Shown piece by piece: positions 14,840 to 23,328 of a DNA stretch of 40,049 nucleotides. The notes under the pieces were generated by a model, which was not told the DNA's origin, ran no database searches, and saw nothing but the letters and a program-made list of their open reading frames with translations. Numbering within the stretch: the stretch's first letter is position 1; each line of letters begins with the position of its first letter. The DNA is from a virus: IMG/VR virus record IMGVR_UViG_3300027777_000068, positions 1-40,049 of that record; one strand, given 5' to 3'. A program made the translations under genes and the position numbers.

Positions 14840-15796
14840 ATGAGAAATAAATTTATTTTAACTGAAGAAGAATCTAAAAGGATTTTATCTCTTCATTCAA
14901 AAAAAATTCAAGAAGAAAGAGTACAGGGATCTAAAAATGTTATAAATGAAGCTGACCCAAGAATGAATGCTAAAAACGCAGTAGTTGGTGCGGCTTTAGC
15001 AACACCATTAATAGGACCATTGACTGCGATTAATCCGTTATTAGGACTTGCTGGTGTTGTTATAGGTGGTTGGTTAGGAGCCACTTATTCATCAGGAAAA
15101 GCTTTTGATAGAGTTAAAAATCTTTTAAAAGCTTGTAACACAAAAAAATCTAAAATAGGAAAAACAACGTTACCAACATCAAGAATAAAAGAAATTGCTG
15201 ATTCTTTAAATAAAGCAATTTCTGGTTTGGGAACAAACGAAGAATTGATTAAAGCTAACTTAGCTTCGATACCAACTTTTCCTGATTTATGTGCAGTAAA
15301 CTACACTTATTCAATTAGACAAAGTGAAACTTTATTTGATGCTATAGATGGTGATATTGATTCTGATAGTGAATGGAATGAATATGTTTGGAAACCAATT
15401 TATGGTTTAATTGAAAAAACAAAAACAGTTTCAGAAAACGAAGTTCTCAAAAATGCTAAAGCATGTGGTTATAACACTGTTGAAGAATATAAAAATGCAA
15501 AATGGAAATGTAATAAAAGTCAAAATAATAATCAAAAAGATGAGGAACTTTTAAAAACTGCAAAATCTTGTGGATGGAATAGTATTGAAGAATATAAAAA
15601 TTCAGGTTGGAAATGCAAAGTTCAAAAACAAAAAATTAGAAGAGGTGGTAGTAAAAGTGGATATACTTTTGATTTCAATACTATTATGAAAGAAATTGAT
15701 TCTAAATGTGTCTCTAAACAAACTCCAGAACCAACACCGACACCCGAAATAGACAGAACAATAACTAAAGATGTGTATCAAACATTAATCGCTTAA
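14840..15796 (+). CDS. Leader-bearing annexin-like protein with glycine-rich membrane segment
   Basis: 318 residues from the ATG at 14840; an upstream in-frame start at 14765 would run through the terminator. The leader MRNKFILTEEESKRILSLHS continues to VINEADP, with an (I)-x-E site at E37. Residues 47-82 are hydrophobic and Gly/Ala-rich (GPLTAINPLLGLAGVVIGG), suggesting membrane insertion. Residues 118-174 resemble an annexin repeat: LNKAISGLGTNEELIKANLA, then a Y-x-x-x-x-x-x-L-x-D-A-I end. Two copies of an LK-x-AK-x-CG-x-N-x-x-EEYKN-x-x-WKC motif lie at about 205-228 and 241-264. This profile fits a packaged, ejected or membrane-active virion protein; that role is inference. Confidence 0.78.
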   Translation: MRNKFILTEEESKRILSLHSKKIQEERVQGSKNVINEADPRMNAKNAVVGAALATPLIGPLTAINPLLGLAGVVIGGWLGATYSSGKAFDRVKNLLKACNTKKSKIGKTTLPTSRIKEIADSLNKAISGLGTNEELIKANLASIPTFPDLCAVNYTYSIRQSETLFDAIDGDIDSDSEWNEYVWKPIYGLIEKTKTVSENEVLKNAKACGYNTVEEYKNAKWKCNKSQNNNQKDEELLKTAKSCGWNSIEEYKNSGWKCKVQKQKIRRGGSKSGYTFDFNTIMKEIDSKCVSKQTPEPTPTPEIDRTITKDVYQTLIA

Positions 15797-15806
15797 AAAA
15801 ATAAAA

Positions 15807-16016
15807 ATGAGTAAAATTAAATTAACCGAAGACCAATATAGAAGATTAAAAGATAATTTAATCGAAAGTTCAATTTTAAATGAACAAACATCTGACCAAG
15901 TAATGCAAGTTCAAAAAAAATTAAATTCTTGCTTTAATGCAGGACTAACTGAAGATGGTATTGCTGGTGAAAACACAAAAAACGCAATTGAAAAATATAC
16001 TTCATATAGATTTTAA
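15807..16016 (+). CDS. Leader-bearing peptidoglycan-binding-like protein
   Basis: 69 residues. The leader MSKIKLTEDQYRRLKDNLIE ends SSILNEQ, an (L)-x-E-Q site at residue 26. The rest is almost exactly one PG_binding_1 helical unit: VMQVQKKLNSCFNAGLTEDG, then IAGENTKNAIEKY. Such domains anchor to cell-wall peptidoglycan. A tiny wall-binding domain with a packaging-type leader suggests a virion component that meets the wall during entry. It is 10 nt after the annexin-like gene. Confidence 0.8.
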   Translation: MSKIKLTEDQYRRLKDNLIESSILNEQTSDQVMQVQKKLNSCFNAGLTEDGIAGENTKNAIEKYTSYRF

Positions 16017-16031
16017 TAAATAAAATTAAAA

Positions 16032-16847
16032 ATGAAACGAAGACTTATAATAAGTGAGGAAGAAAAAAATAGAATATTAAATCTTCACGAAACAAGAAAA
16101 AATAAAGAGTGGAACTTAATAGGTGAACAAGTTACAGGAAACCCTGGAACACCCGTTGTTGGTGCAACTCCGCCCGCAACATCAGTTACAAACATACCTA
16201 TTCAAACAGCACCAACAAATACCCCAACAAATACCCCAACAAACACGACAACAACCCCAAAACCAAACTATGAAGATGGAGTATATAATAACGACAAAGA
16301 TTATGATTACAAAAAAGAAGGAGATAAATATTTTTTCAAATTGAAAACAAATCCTGTTAGCCCAAAGGTTAAAGCCTTAAAAAAACAAAATAAATATATA
16401 AATTGGACCGAAGCAACGGGTAACTCAAAAATAGCAATATCAAAACTTCCTTTTCTATCAACATTAACCGCTTTTAAAGGAGTTGGACCTGAAGTTGACG
16501 GTAGTGATGAAACTTTTGACGCACCAACCCAAACAGCACCAGTATCAACTACCCAAACAGCACCAGTACCAACTACCCAAACAGCACCAGTATCAACAAG
16601 CCAAACAACACCAGTATCAACTACCCAAACAACACCAACTACAAATAATACCGATCTTGCGGCAGACTTAAAAACCGCATCTCAAATCAGACAAGAATTC
16701 AGACAAGGTAAAAGAGACAAAAACAAAGCACAACGACAATACAACCAAATGGTCAATAAATATAATAAACTTAAAGATAAGATGAGTCCACAGGACAGCA
16801 CAGCTTATCTACAGGCGATTAACCAACTCAAACAACAACTGTCATAA
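16032..16847 (+). CDS. Leader-bearing Thr/Pro-rich repeat protein
   Basis: 271 residues. The leader MKRRLIISEEEKNRILNLHE leads to WNLIGEQ with an (I)-x-E-Q site at residue 32, very similar to the gene at 14840 (EE.K.RIL.LH). A low-complexity Thr/Pro region follows (about 48-75). Next is a folded segment around YFFKLKTNPVSPKVKALKKQ. Then come five copies of an 8-residue TQTAPVST unit (about 166-202). The tail is basic and helical (ADLKTASQIRQEFRQGKRDK). The Thr/Pro stretches look like flexible spacers. Probably a virion protein; exact role unknown. Confidence 0.75.
   Translation: MKRRLIISEEEKNRILNLHETRKNKEWNLIGEQVTGNPGTPVVGATPPATSVTNIPIQTAPTNTPTNTPTNTTTTPKPNYEDGVYNNDKDYDYKKEGDKYFFKLKTNPVSPKVKALKKQNKYINWTEATGNSKIAISKLPFLSTLTAFKGVGPEVDGSDETFDAPTQTAPVSTTQTAPVPTTQTAPVSTSQTTPVSTTQTTPTTNNTDLAADLKTASQIRQEFRQGKRDKNKAQRQYNQMVNKYNKLKDKMSPQDSTAYLQAINQLKQQLS
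16527..16640 (+). repeat. Tandem 24-nt coding repeats
   Basis: Four full copies and one partial copy of a 24-nt unit encode TQTAPVST with minor changes (V/P, A/T, T/S). There is no spacer between units, so it is a protein low-complexity repeat and not CRISPR-like. Confidence 0.9.
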
Positions 16848-16867
16848 TAATTTAAGACAAATGATTC

Positions 16868-16899
16868 AAACCTTTTACGTAGTTTAAGGTTTATGTTTT
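16868..16899 (+). terminator. Possible terminator
   Basis: AAACCTT (16868-16874) pairs with AAGGTTT (16886-16892), followed by ATG and a run of T. The stem is AT-rich, so it is weaker than the other terminators. Confidence 0.45.
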
Positions 16900-16910
16900 T
16901 TTATTTGTTA

Positions 16911-16919
16911 TATTTATTA
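16911..16919 (+). promoter_or_regulatory. TATTTATTA late-type promoter motif
   Basis: TATATTTATTAA ends 1-2 nt before the ATG at 16922, the same short spacing as at 7980. Confidence 0.45.
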
Positions 16920-16921
16920 AT

Positions 16922-18172
16922 ATGAGAAATATTATAATCACCAAAAGTCAATTAAGACTAATTACCGAAGCCTTGGGTGTTCCTGATTCTATTTTGGACG
17001 CAGCTGACATATTATATGATGTAGTTGAAAACAACATTAGATCAATAAACACCATTCAGGACGAATACAAATTTGATGGTGATCTTGATTTAGAATTAGG
17101 TGATAAGAAAAAAGTTAAAATTAATTCATATGAATTAACTATAAGTATTGAAGAGGTGGAAGATGAAGAAGGAGTTTTAGATATTATTTCTATGGGGATG
17201 GGAGGAAGATTTGGGTTTGATAGAAATGTTTATTTGAAACGAAATGAACCATCGAATAATTTGAATTTAAATATAACATTTGCGGTTGGAGAAAATTGGA
17301 AACCAGAAGAACTAATTCAAAAAATGGAAGAAGAAAGGGATGAACAAGTAGCATCTTTGGCACATGAATTAAAACATAAATACGATAAACAAGTTAATAT
17401 ATTTAGTAAAGTTGGACCTGACGCCAAATATCAAGCAACACAACAAAGAGGAACTTTTGCAATTCCTGTTATTGATAACGTCTTTTACAGGTATATGTAT
17501 TTTATTCATGGAATTGAAAATTTGGTTAGACCAACTGAAGTTGCATATTCTTTGAAAAGAAAAAAAATAACTAAATCACAATTCAAGGACTTTATTGAAA
17601 ATAACAGAGTTTATAAAGAATTATTAGAAATAAGAAATTTTACTTTTGAAGATTTTATTTCAAAACTAAAAGAACAAGAAGAAAGAATGGACAAACTTAT
17701 AGAACATATTGGTGAAGACCCTTCTGATATGACAATTAAAGAAAAAATTGACAAAGTTTTAGAAATTGTTTATATTGATTTAGTAAATAACAGACTGGAA
17801 ATGTTTTTTAGAATGACTGAACACGGAATGGATGATATGTTAAAATTTGGTGCTCAAATTGGGTTATTACCAAATGAATTACAAGGGGAAGTTGAAAAGT
17901 TGGGTAAAACCAATGAAGTTAGACAAAAATTTTTAAACCAAACTACTAAATACCAAAAAAACCCAACTAAATTTTTTGAAGATGAATTTGAAAAATTTAA
18001 TTATGTTGCAAATAAAATGATTAAAAAAATTGTCAAGTTATATGATATGGCTGAAGATGATAAAGAAATGACAGAATCAATACAGAATTGGGATCTTCAC
18101 CAACAAATTATGGAAAAAAAATATGGAAAAAGAAAAATCGAAACTAAAATTAAAAATTGGAATCTTAAATAA
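16922..18172 (+). CDS. Leader-bearing HELKH metallopeptidase-like protein
   Basis: 416 residues. The leader MRNIIITKSQLRLITEALGV has an (I)-x-E site at residue 16. A beta-rich domain follows, then the zinc-binding HExxH motif in VASLAHELKHKYDKQ (H148-E149-H152). A further Glu in VRPTEVAYSLKRK may be the third ligand. The second half is helical and highly charged (KLKEQEERMDKLIEHIGEDP). HExxH with upstream strands and an Ala before His is typical of zinc peptidases, but the motif alone is not proof. With the leader it could be a protease packaged in the head. Confidence 0.72.
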   Translation: MRNIIITKSQLRLITEALGVPDSILDAADILYDVVENNIRSINTIQDEYKFDGDLDLELGDKKKVKINSYELTISIEEVEDEEGVLDIISMGMGGRFGFDRNVYLKRNEPSNNLNLNITFAVGENWKPEELIQKMEEERDEQVASLAHELKHKYDKQVNIFSKVGPDAKYQATQQRGTFAIPVIDNVFYRYMYFIHGIENLVRPTEVAYSLKRKKITKSQFKDFIENNRVYKELLEIRNFTFEDFISKLKEQEERMDKLIEHIGEDPSDMTIKEKIDKVLEIVYIDLVNNRLEMFFRMTEHGMDDMLKFGAQIGLLPNELQGEVEKLGKTNEVRQKFLNQTTKYQKNPTKFFEDEFEKFNYVANKMIKKIVKLYDMAEDDKEMTESIQNWDLHQQIMEKKYGKRKIETKIKNWNLK

Positions 18173-18530
18173 ACTTTTGGTATTTATACCACTTTTATTA
18201 TTATCGTTTATTTTAACAAAACCAGAATACAAAGGACTGGCAACTTATTACGGACAACATTGGACGGGAAGATTAACAGCATCAGGAGAAAGATTTCACG
18301 CAGATAGTTTAACCGCCGCACACAAACACTTCAAGTTTGGAACAATACTAAAAGTTATTAACCATCATAATGATTCAATTTGTTATGTTAAGGTAAATGA
18401 TCGATTACCTAAATCGTCAAAAATGATGATTGATTTAAGTTATGGAACGGCCAAAAAACTTAATTTTCTAAAAAAAGGTGTTATAAATGTGACCCTTATT
18501 CCTGTCGATACTGTTAAAATTATTAAATAA
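18123..18530 (+). CDS. RlpA-like double-psi beta-barrel protein
   Basis: 135 residues. Residues 13-32 are a signal anchor (LNKLLVFIPLLLLSFIL). The domain is typical RlpA: KGLATYYGQHWTGRLTASGE, then LTAAHKHFKFGTILKVINH, then the catalytic-type VKVNDRLP with Asp, and MIDLSYGTAKKLNF. RlpA proteins are lytic transglycosylases acting on denuded peptidoglycan, with usual LTAAHxxLPFGT and NDRGP motifs; here NDRLP replaces NDRGP. The start overlaps the previous gene by 50 nt. It probably acts in the periplasm during lysis or entry. Confidence 0.85.
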   Translation: MEKEKSKLKLKIGILNKLLVFIPLLLLSFILTKPEYKGLATYYGQHWTGRLTASGERFHADSLTAAHKHFKFGTILKVINHHNDSICYVKVNDRLPKSSKMMIDLSYGTAKKLNFLKKGVINVTLIPVDTVKIIK

Positions 18531-18583
18531 TAAACAAAACATAGGTTTTGCTCAATAATATAATTTAATTATATCTTAATAAG

Positions 18584-18664
18584 TATTTATACGTATATAT
18601 TATTATAGTAACTCGACCGGCCCATGGCAGATGGGGGTTTCCAAAAAGGATTCTTCAAGTGAGT
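18584..18664 (+). promoter_or_regulatory. Late-type motif and GC-rich structured leader before the T9SS gene
   Basis: TATTTATAC at 18584-18592 resembles the late-type promoter core. From 18611 a GC-rich island contains ACTC (18611-18614) that can pair with GAGT (18661-18664), an inner CCCAT/ATGGG hairpin (18621-18635) and a TCC/GGA hairpin (18640-18650). This looks like a folded 5' UTR, perhaps a cis-acting RNA, but matches no riboswitch I can name. Nothing else is seen in the 165-nt gap. Confidence 0.4.
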
Positions 18665-18695
18665 ATAACAATTAATGCATTTTAATTTTATACAA

Positions 18696-21600
18696 ATGAA
18701 GAATTTATTATTATCAATTTTTGTTTTTTTTGCAAGTTTCGTCACTTTATCTCAATCTTGTACCCACACTATTAAACTTACCGATACTTTTGGTGATGGA
18801 TGGAATGGAGGTTATGTTTCTGTTTCTGTTGGTGGTGTTGTTGTTTTAAATAATATTACATTAGCAACTGGTTATGGTCCTGTAAATTATAATTTTACTG
18901 CAGCATCAGGTCAAACAATTCGAGTTTATAGAACAATAGCAGGAACTTATCCAAGTGAAATGAGGGTTCAAGTTGTGAATAATGTTGGAACAGTTTTACT
19001 TGCCACCGTACAACCTGTTGTTGGAACGGCAACTTCAGGAGGATATACTTGTATTGCTAATTGTGGGGTTGCATCTGCTGGATGTACAAACGTTTCATCA
19101 TATGGATCTGCTGTCGCACCGACAACACCAACTACGGTAACAATTTCAAGTTGTAATTTTCAAAATGAGTATTCAACCGTGTCAGGAATAATTGCAGGAA
19201 GAACTTATCAATTTGGATATAGTTTGGGTGGTTATATCACCGTTCATACAGGAACTTACAACGGACCAATAGTTGCTTATGGGACTGCACCCTTGAATTG
19301 GGCTTCAGCATATACAGGAACGGTTTTTGTTCATTACAATACAAACTCAGGATGTGGAACAGCATCTTCTTGTGGAACTTCAACTGTGAGTTGTGTTACT
19401 TGTTCTGCTCCTGCGGCACCTTCTAACGACCTTGTTTGTAATGCTACACCAATATCTTGTGGGCAACTAATTTCAGGAACAACTGTAAATGCTAATAACT
19501 CTGGAACAGGAGAAAATTCAACTTGTAGTGTAACTCAAACTCAACCTGGTGTATGGTATGTTATACCGGGAAATGGTCAAATAATGACAGCGTCATTATG
19601 TGCGACTGCTTGGGATAGTAAAATATCAGTTTTTAGTGGTCCGAATTGTTCTTCTTTAACTTGTGTGGGTGGAAATGATGATTCAGGTCCTGCGTGTGTT
19701 TCTACTTCAGCATCTTATAGTTGGACATCTGTTGTTGGTACTAATTATTATATTTTGGTTCACGGATATTCATCAACAAGTTCTTTTACAATTAATATGA
19801 GTTGTTATACACCACCACCATCTGCTCCAACATCTATAACGGCAACACAAAATACAATTTGTAATGGAACATCAACAACTTTAACTGCTAATGGAGCAAT
19901 TGGAACGGTATATTGGTATACAGGTGGATGTGGAACTACTTTTATTGGAACAGGAAATTCAATTACTGTAACACCTTCAACAACCACAACATATTTTGCA
20001 AGAAATTACAATTCAGGGTTATTTAGTTCAAGTTGTGCTTCGACCACTATAACAGTAAATCAAATACCGCAAGTTACAATAACTCCGACATCTAATGTTA
20101 TATGTAATGGGTCAAGCACTCAATTAAATTCTAATGTTAGTGGTTTATCTGTTCCTGGAAATTTAGTTGTGACAATATCCAGTGGTGGGTTTATGGATGA
20201 AACAAGTTGGGTATTATACAATAACTTAGGAACTATAATAGGTTCAGGTGGAAACTATGGGTTGGGAACAACAAACGTAATTCCAATTGGATCATCAGCA
20301 AATGGACCTTATACTTTTTCAATTGAAACTCAAGGAACTTTTAATGACAATACGGCAACTTTTACAATCACTTGTAATGGAACTACTATTTCAAGTGGAA
20401 GTTTAGGTGGGGGACAAACTTTTAATCAAGTTGTTTCATCTTGCACAACAACACCACCAATTACATATTCTTGGACTCCTTCGTTAGGACTATCTAGTAC
20501 AAGTTCAGCTAATCCAATAGCAACTCCTAATAATACTACGACCTATACCTTAACGGCAACGGCTAATGGTTGTTCAAATACGGCACAAGTTAATGTGACA
20601 GTGAACCCATTACCATCAGTAAGTGCCGGACCAAATCAAACTATATGTTCAGGTTCTTCGGTGGCTCTTTATGGATCAGGAGCAACAAGTTACACTTGGA
20701 ACAATGGTGTTACCAATGGAGTTTCTTTTTATCCTAATAATACACAAACTTATACGGTTACAGGAACAAACGCTAATGGTTGTTCTAACACATCAACCAC
20801 AACGGTTACAGTAATTTCAGCACCTGTGGCAAACGCAGGACCACCAGAAACAGGAAGCTCAACTTGTGGTATAAACCAAATTACTTTGGGTGCAAACGTT
20901 CCATCAGTTGGTCAGACTGGAACATGGAATGTTTTTAGTGGAGTTGGTGGAACTTTTTCTAACATTAATTCACCAACATCAACATTTACAGGAAATTATG
21001 GGTCAAGTTATATACTTCAGTGGAATGTAACTAATGGTCAATGTTCAACCTCCTATCAAAAATCGGTCACCTTCAATCAGCCAAATGATCTGTCATTGGG
21101 GGGTGCTATAGGTTCTAATGATTTTCTTTGGGGAGGTCTTACATCAACTGATTGGTCTACTTCAACCAATTGGTATCAAAAACAATCTGCGGGACATTTT
21201 GTTAGAATGTCAGGAAACGCTCAACCAACAAACTCAAATCAGGTATTTACATTAAATCAGGCAAATGGAGGTCTTTGTATAGGAAACGTTACACCTACAC
21301 TTAGCGTTAATGGAAATGCCTATGATGTTTTTATTAACCCTGGAATTACTTTGGACTTAAGCAATGATAGTCTTAATATAACTCATGATTTAATCAAAAA
21401 TGGTTCTTTAACGGCTTCGATAGGAACGGTGAATTTTATTGGAAATACAAACTCTACTATTGGTGGAAATGGTAATACTCAACTTTTTAACATGAAAGTA
21501 AATAAAAGTGGTGGTTCTAATCTTACACTCTCACAACCAATAACCGTTACTAATACTTTAACAATGGTTCAGGGAAATATTTTTACTTCTAATTCTAACC

Positions 21601-22736
21601 TTTTAACTTTGGGAACTACAAGCTCTCAATCTGGAACGCTTAACTACAACACCGGAACAATTGTTGGGCCTTTCAAAAGATATTATTCCTCAATTCCCAC
21701 AAGTGGAAATGACGGGTTCTTTCCTGTTGGGACTACATCTTACAACAGATATTCACAAATTAATTTTACTTCTACACCAGGATTAAATCAATCATTAACA
21801 ATTCAATATAAACTTGGAGCACCATTGGTTAACGGAACACCTCTTTATACAGGTTTACCTCAAGTCGTTAGTAATTCACTTATTCAAAATTATTCGGCAG
21901 ATGGATATTGGGAAGTGATTCCAAACAACGGGAATTATTCTTCAAGTATAAACTCAACACCATATAACATTACTCTTTTTGCAAATAATCTTAATGGTAT
22001 GACTACACCACAGATTTGTAGAATTATTAAGAGTCCAGGATCAACACACACAAGTTGGCAATCTTGTGGGACACATGTCCCAATTTTGGGAAATGCTAAC
22101 CCACAATCTTTTATTATCAACAGCACATCTTCGACTGGATTTAGTTGGTTCAATATTGGAACACCAAATTCTCAAGCGTTACCTGTGGAACTATTATCTT
22201 TTGATGGTTCTTGTAATGAAAACTTAATTACTTTAAATTGGAAAACGGCAACCGAACATAACTCTGACTATTTTGATGTTCTTAAATCAAGAGATGGTGA
22301 GAATTGGTCTAAACTGACCACTTTAAATTCAGTTGGTAATTCAAATCAAATGACAGATTATACGACAAAAGATGAAAACGCAATTGACGGAAATAACTAT
22401 TATAAACTTTTTCAATATGACATTGATGGTCAATATAAAGAGTATGGACCAATAAATGTTATTTGTGATGGAAATTCAAAAGGTTATTTTAGCATATTTC
22501 CAAATCCTAGTTCTGGTGATTTTCAGGTTGTGTTAAATAATAAAAATATGATTGGTAATGGAAAACTAATAATTAAAGATACAAAAGGATCTGAAATTCT
22601 TAATAAAGAAATTAATGTTATGACAGGAATTAATTTGTATGATATTTATGATTTAAATATACGACCAGGGGTATATTATGTTCAAATAACAAATAACAAT
22701 TTATCAACTCAAATAATTAAAGAAATTATCAAATAA
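18696..22736 (+). CDS. Large secreted multi-domain protein with T9SS C-terminal sorting domain
   Basis: 1346 residues from the ATG at 18696, which gives a clean signal peptide (MKNLLLSIFVFFASFVTLSQ); the upstream ATG at 18675 is less likely. The N-terminal domain has FGDGWNGGYVSVSVGG. It is followed by Cys-rich PPC-like domains (DLVCNATPISCGQLISG, VWYVIPGNGQ) and several Ig/PKD-like repeats with the Bacteroidetes NxTICxGSS pattern (NTICNGTSTTLTANG, NVICNGSSTQLNSN, QTICSGSSVALYGSG). The C-terminal about 90 residues form a T9SS type A sorting domain (GYFSIFPNPSSGDFQVVLNN ... GVYYVQITN). Such proteins are secreted across the outer membrane and attached to the cell surface of Bacteroidetes. On a phage it could be a captured host adhesin or a surface-altering factor. 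Confidence 0.9.
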   Translation: MKNLLLSIFVFFASFVTLSQSCTHTIKLTDTFGDGWNGGYVSVSVGGVVVLNNITLATGYGPVNYNFTAASGQTIRVYRTIAGTYPSEMRVQVVNNVGTVLLATVQPVVGTATSGGYTCIANCGVASAGCTNVSSYGSAVAPTTPTTVTISSCNFQNEYSTVSGIIAGRTYQFGYSLGGYITVHTGTYNGPIVAYGTAPLNWASAYTGTVFVHYNTNSGCGTASSCGTSTVSCVTCSAPAAPSNDLVCNATPISCGQLISGTTVNANNSGTGENSTCSVTQTQPGVWYVIPGNGQIMTASLCATAWDSKISVFSGPNCSSLTCVGGNDDSGPACVSTSASYSWTSVVGTNYYILVHGYSSTSSFTINMSCYTPPPSAPTSITATQNTICNGTSTTLTANGAIGTVYWYTGGCGTTFIGTGNSITVTPSTTTTYFARNYNSGLFSSSCASTTITVNQIPQVTITPTSNVICNGSSTQLNSNVSGLSVPGNLVVTISSGGFMDETSWVLYNNLGTIIGSGGNYGLGTTNVIPIGSSANGPYTFSIETQGTFNDNTATFTITCNGTTISSGSLGGGQTFNQVVSSCTTTPPITYSWTPSLGLSSTSSANPIATPNNTTTYTLTATANGCSNTAQVNVTVNPLPSVSAGPNQTICSGSSVALYGSGATSYTWNNGVTNGVSFYPNNTQTYTVTGTNANGCSNTSTTTVTVISAPVANAGPPETGSSTCGINQITLGANVPSVGQTGTWNVFSGVGGTFSNINSPTSTFTGNYGSSYILQWNVTNGQCSTSYQKSVTFNQPNDLSLGGAIGSNDFLWGGLTSTDWSTSTNWYQKQSAGHFVRMSGNAQPTNSNQVFTLNQANGGLCIGNVTPTLSVNGNAYDVFINPGITLDLSNDSLNITHDLIKNGSLTASIGTVNFIGNTNSTIGGNGNTQLFNMKVNKSGGSNLTLSQPITVTNTLTMVQGNIFTSNSNLLTLGTTSSQSGTLNYNTGTIVGPFKRYYSSIPTSGNDGFFPVGTTSYNRYSQINFTSTPGLNQSLTIQYKLGAPLVNGTPLYTGLPQVVSNSLIQNYSADGYWEVIPNNGNYSSSINSTPYNITLFANNLNGMTTPQICRIIKSPGSTHTSWQSCGTHVPILGNANPQSFIINSTSSTGFSWFNIGTPNSQALPVELLSFDGSCNENLITLNWKTATEHNSDYFDVLKSRDGENWSKLTTLNSVGNSNQMTDYTTKDENAIDGNNYYKLFQYDIDGQYKEYGPINVICDGNSKGYFSIFPNPSSGDFQVVLNNKNMIGNGKLIIKDTKGSEILNKEINVMTGINLYDIYDLNIRPGVYYVQITNNNLSTQIIKEIIK

Positions 22737-22742
22737 AAAAAC

Positions 22743-22940
22743 ATGGAAATAATCTTAATTTTATTTTTAATATGGGTTATGTATGTTTTTTTTAAGGACA
22801 TTTATAAGTTATTCATTAGTAATGTAAATTATGATAATTTTTTTTTGGTAAGTTTTTTTTTCGTTTTGGGTTATTTATTTTCCATTTTTCTTTGGTGGGT
22901 CAATAATATTCGAATATTATTTAATTCATATATTTTTTAA
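22743..22940 (+). CDS. Small two-helix membrane protein
   Basis: 65 residues with hydrophobic helices at about 2-24 (IILILFLIWVMYVFF) and 33-60 (NFFLVSFFFVLGYLFSIFLW). It is 6 nt after the T9SS gene. Phe-rich composition and two helices are seen in many phage membrane microproteins. Holin is one possibility among several. Confidence 0.6.
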   Translation: MEIILILFLIWVMYVFFKDIYKLFISNVNYDNFFLVSFFFVLGYLFSIFLWWVNNIRILFNSYIF

Positions 22941-22955
22941 TTCTAAATAATTTCT

Positions 22956-22963
22956 TATCTTTG
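22956..22963 (+). promoter_or_regulatory. Bacteroidetes-type -7 box TATCTTTG
   Basis: TATCTTTG lies exactly 4 nt before the GTG start at 22968. Confidence 0.7.
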
Positions 22964-22967
22964 TAAG

Positions 22968-23141
22968 GTGAAAAAACCCTGTAAAGAATGCCCACACTTC
23001 ATTCGTAATCGTCATAACGATACTATTGTTGATTTTGCTGAAAGAACCGGTAAGAAACACAATTGTCATATGACAGAAGGGGCTAAAGATTTATGGAATG
23101 TTAAGAATGAAAAGTTTGAATGTTATGGATCAAAAAAATAA
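22968..23141 (+). CDS. Small zinc-ribbon-like protein, GTG start
   Basis: 57 residues, too short for most callers and beginning with GTG: MKKPCKECPHFIRNRHNDTI, then KKHNCHMTEG, and a final FECYGSKK. Two Cys in CKEC and a later HNCH suggest a metal-binding fold. The promoter box 4 nt upstream fixes the start. It begins a coupled series of small genes with 4-17 nt overlaps through 24365. Confidence 0.7.
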   Translation: MKKPCKECPHFIRNRHNDTIVDFAERTGKKHNCHMTEGAKDLWNVKNEKFECYGSKK

Positions 23142-23328
23142 AAAGTTTAGATTACCAAGAAAAACTAAAAAAAGAATAGAAAAAGATTTTTATATCTATC
23201 CAAAAGATGATAAAAATTCTTATCTTGTGGCTTGGCCATCTAAATACGAGGAAGATTACGTTGCATATAAAAAAGGTTTATTAACAGGTTTAAAAGAAGA
23301 ATTAAGAAAAACATATAAAAATGGATAG
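23125..23328 (+). CDS. Small basic unknown protein
   Basis: 67 residues from the ATG at 23125 (MDQKNKKFRLPRKTKKRIEK), overlapping the previous gene by 17 nt. An upstream ATG at 23098 would extend the overlap and is less likely. The N-terminus is Lys/Arg-rich, then an alpha/beta body with YLVAWPSKYEEDYVAYKKGL. No family recognised. Confidence 0.65.
   Translation: MDQKNKKFRLPRKTKKRIEKDFYIYPKDDKNSYLVAWPSKYEEDYVAYKKGLLTGLKEELRKTYKNG

Noticed and set aside
16527-16640. Tandem 24-nt repeats as a CRISPR or regulatory array.
   Set aside because: Units are contiguous with no spacers and vary at codon level; they encode a Thr/Pro-rich linker.
16123-16671. Alternative plus-strand frames rich in Gln and His in the Thr/Pro gene.
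   Set aside because: They arise from reading the repetitive ACC-CAA-ACA codons in another frame; the main frame has the leader and consistent codon use.
18535-18550. CAAAAC/GTTTTG hairpin after the RlpA-like gene as a terminator.
   Set aside because: Short AT-rich stem with no following T-run.
18600-18670. GC-rich fold as a tRNA gene.
   Set aside because: No T-arm GTTC-type sequence, no proper acceptor stem or anticodon arm spacing. No tRNA was found anywhere in the window.
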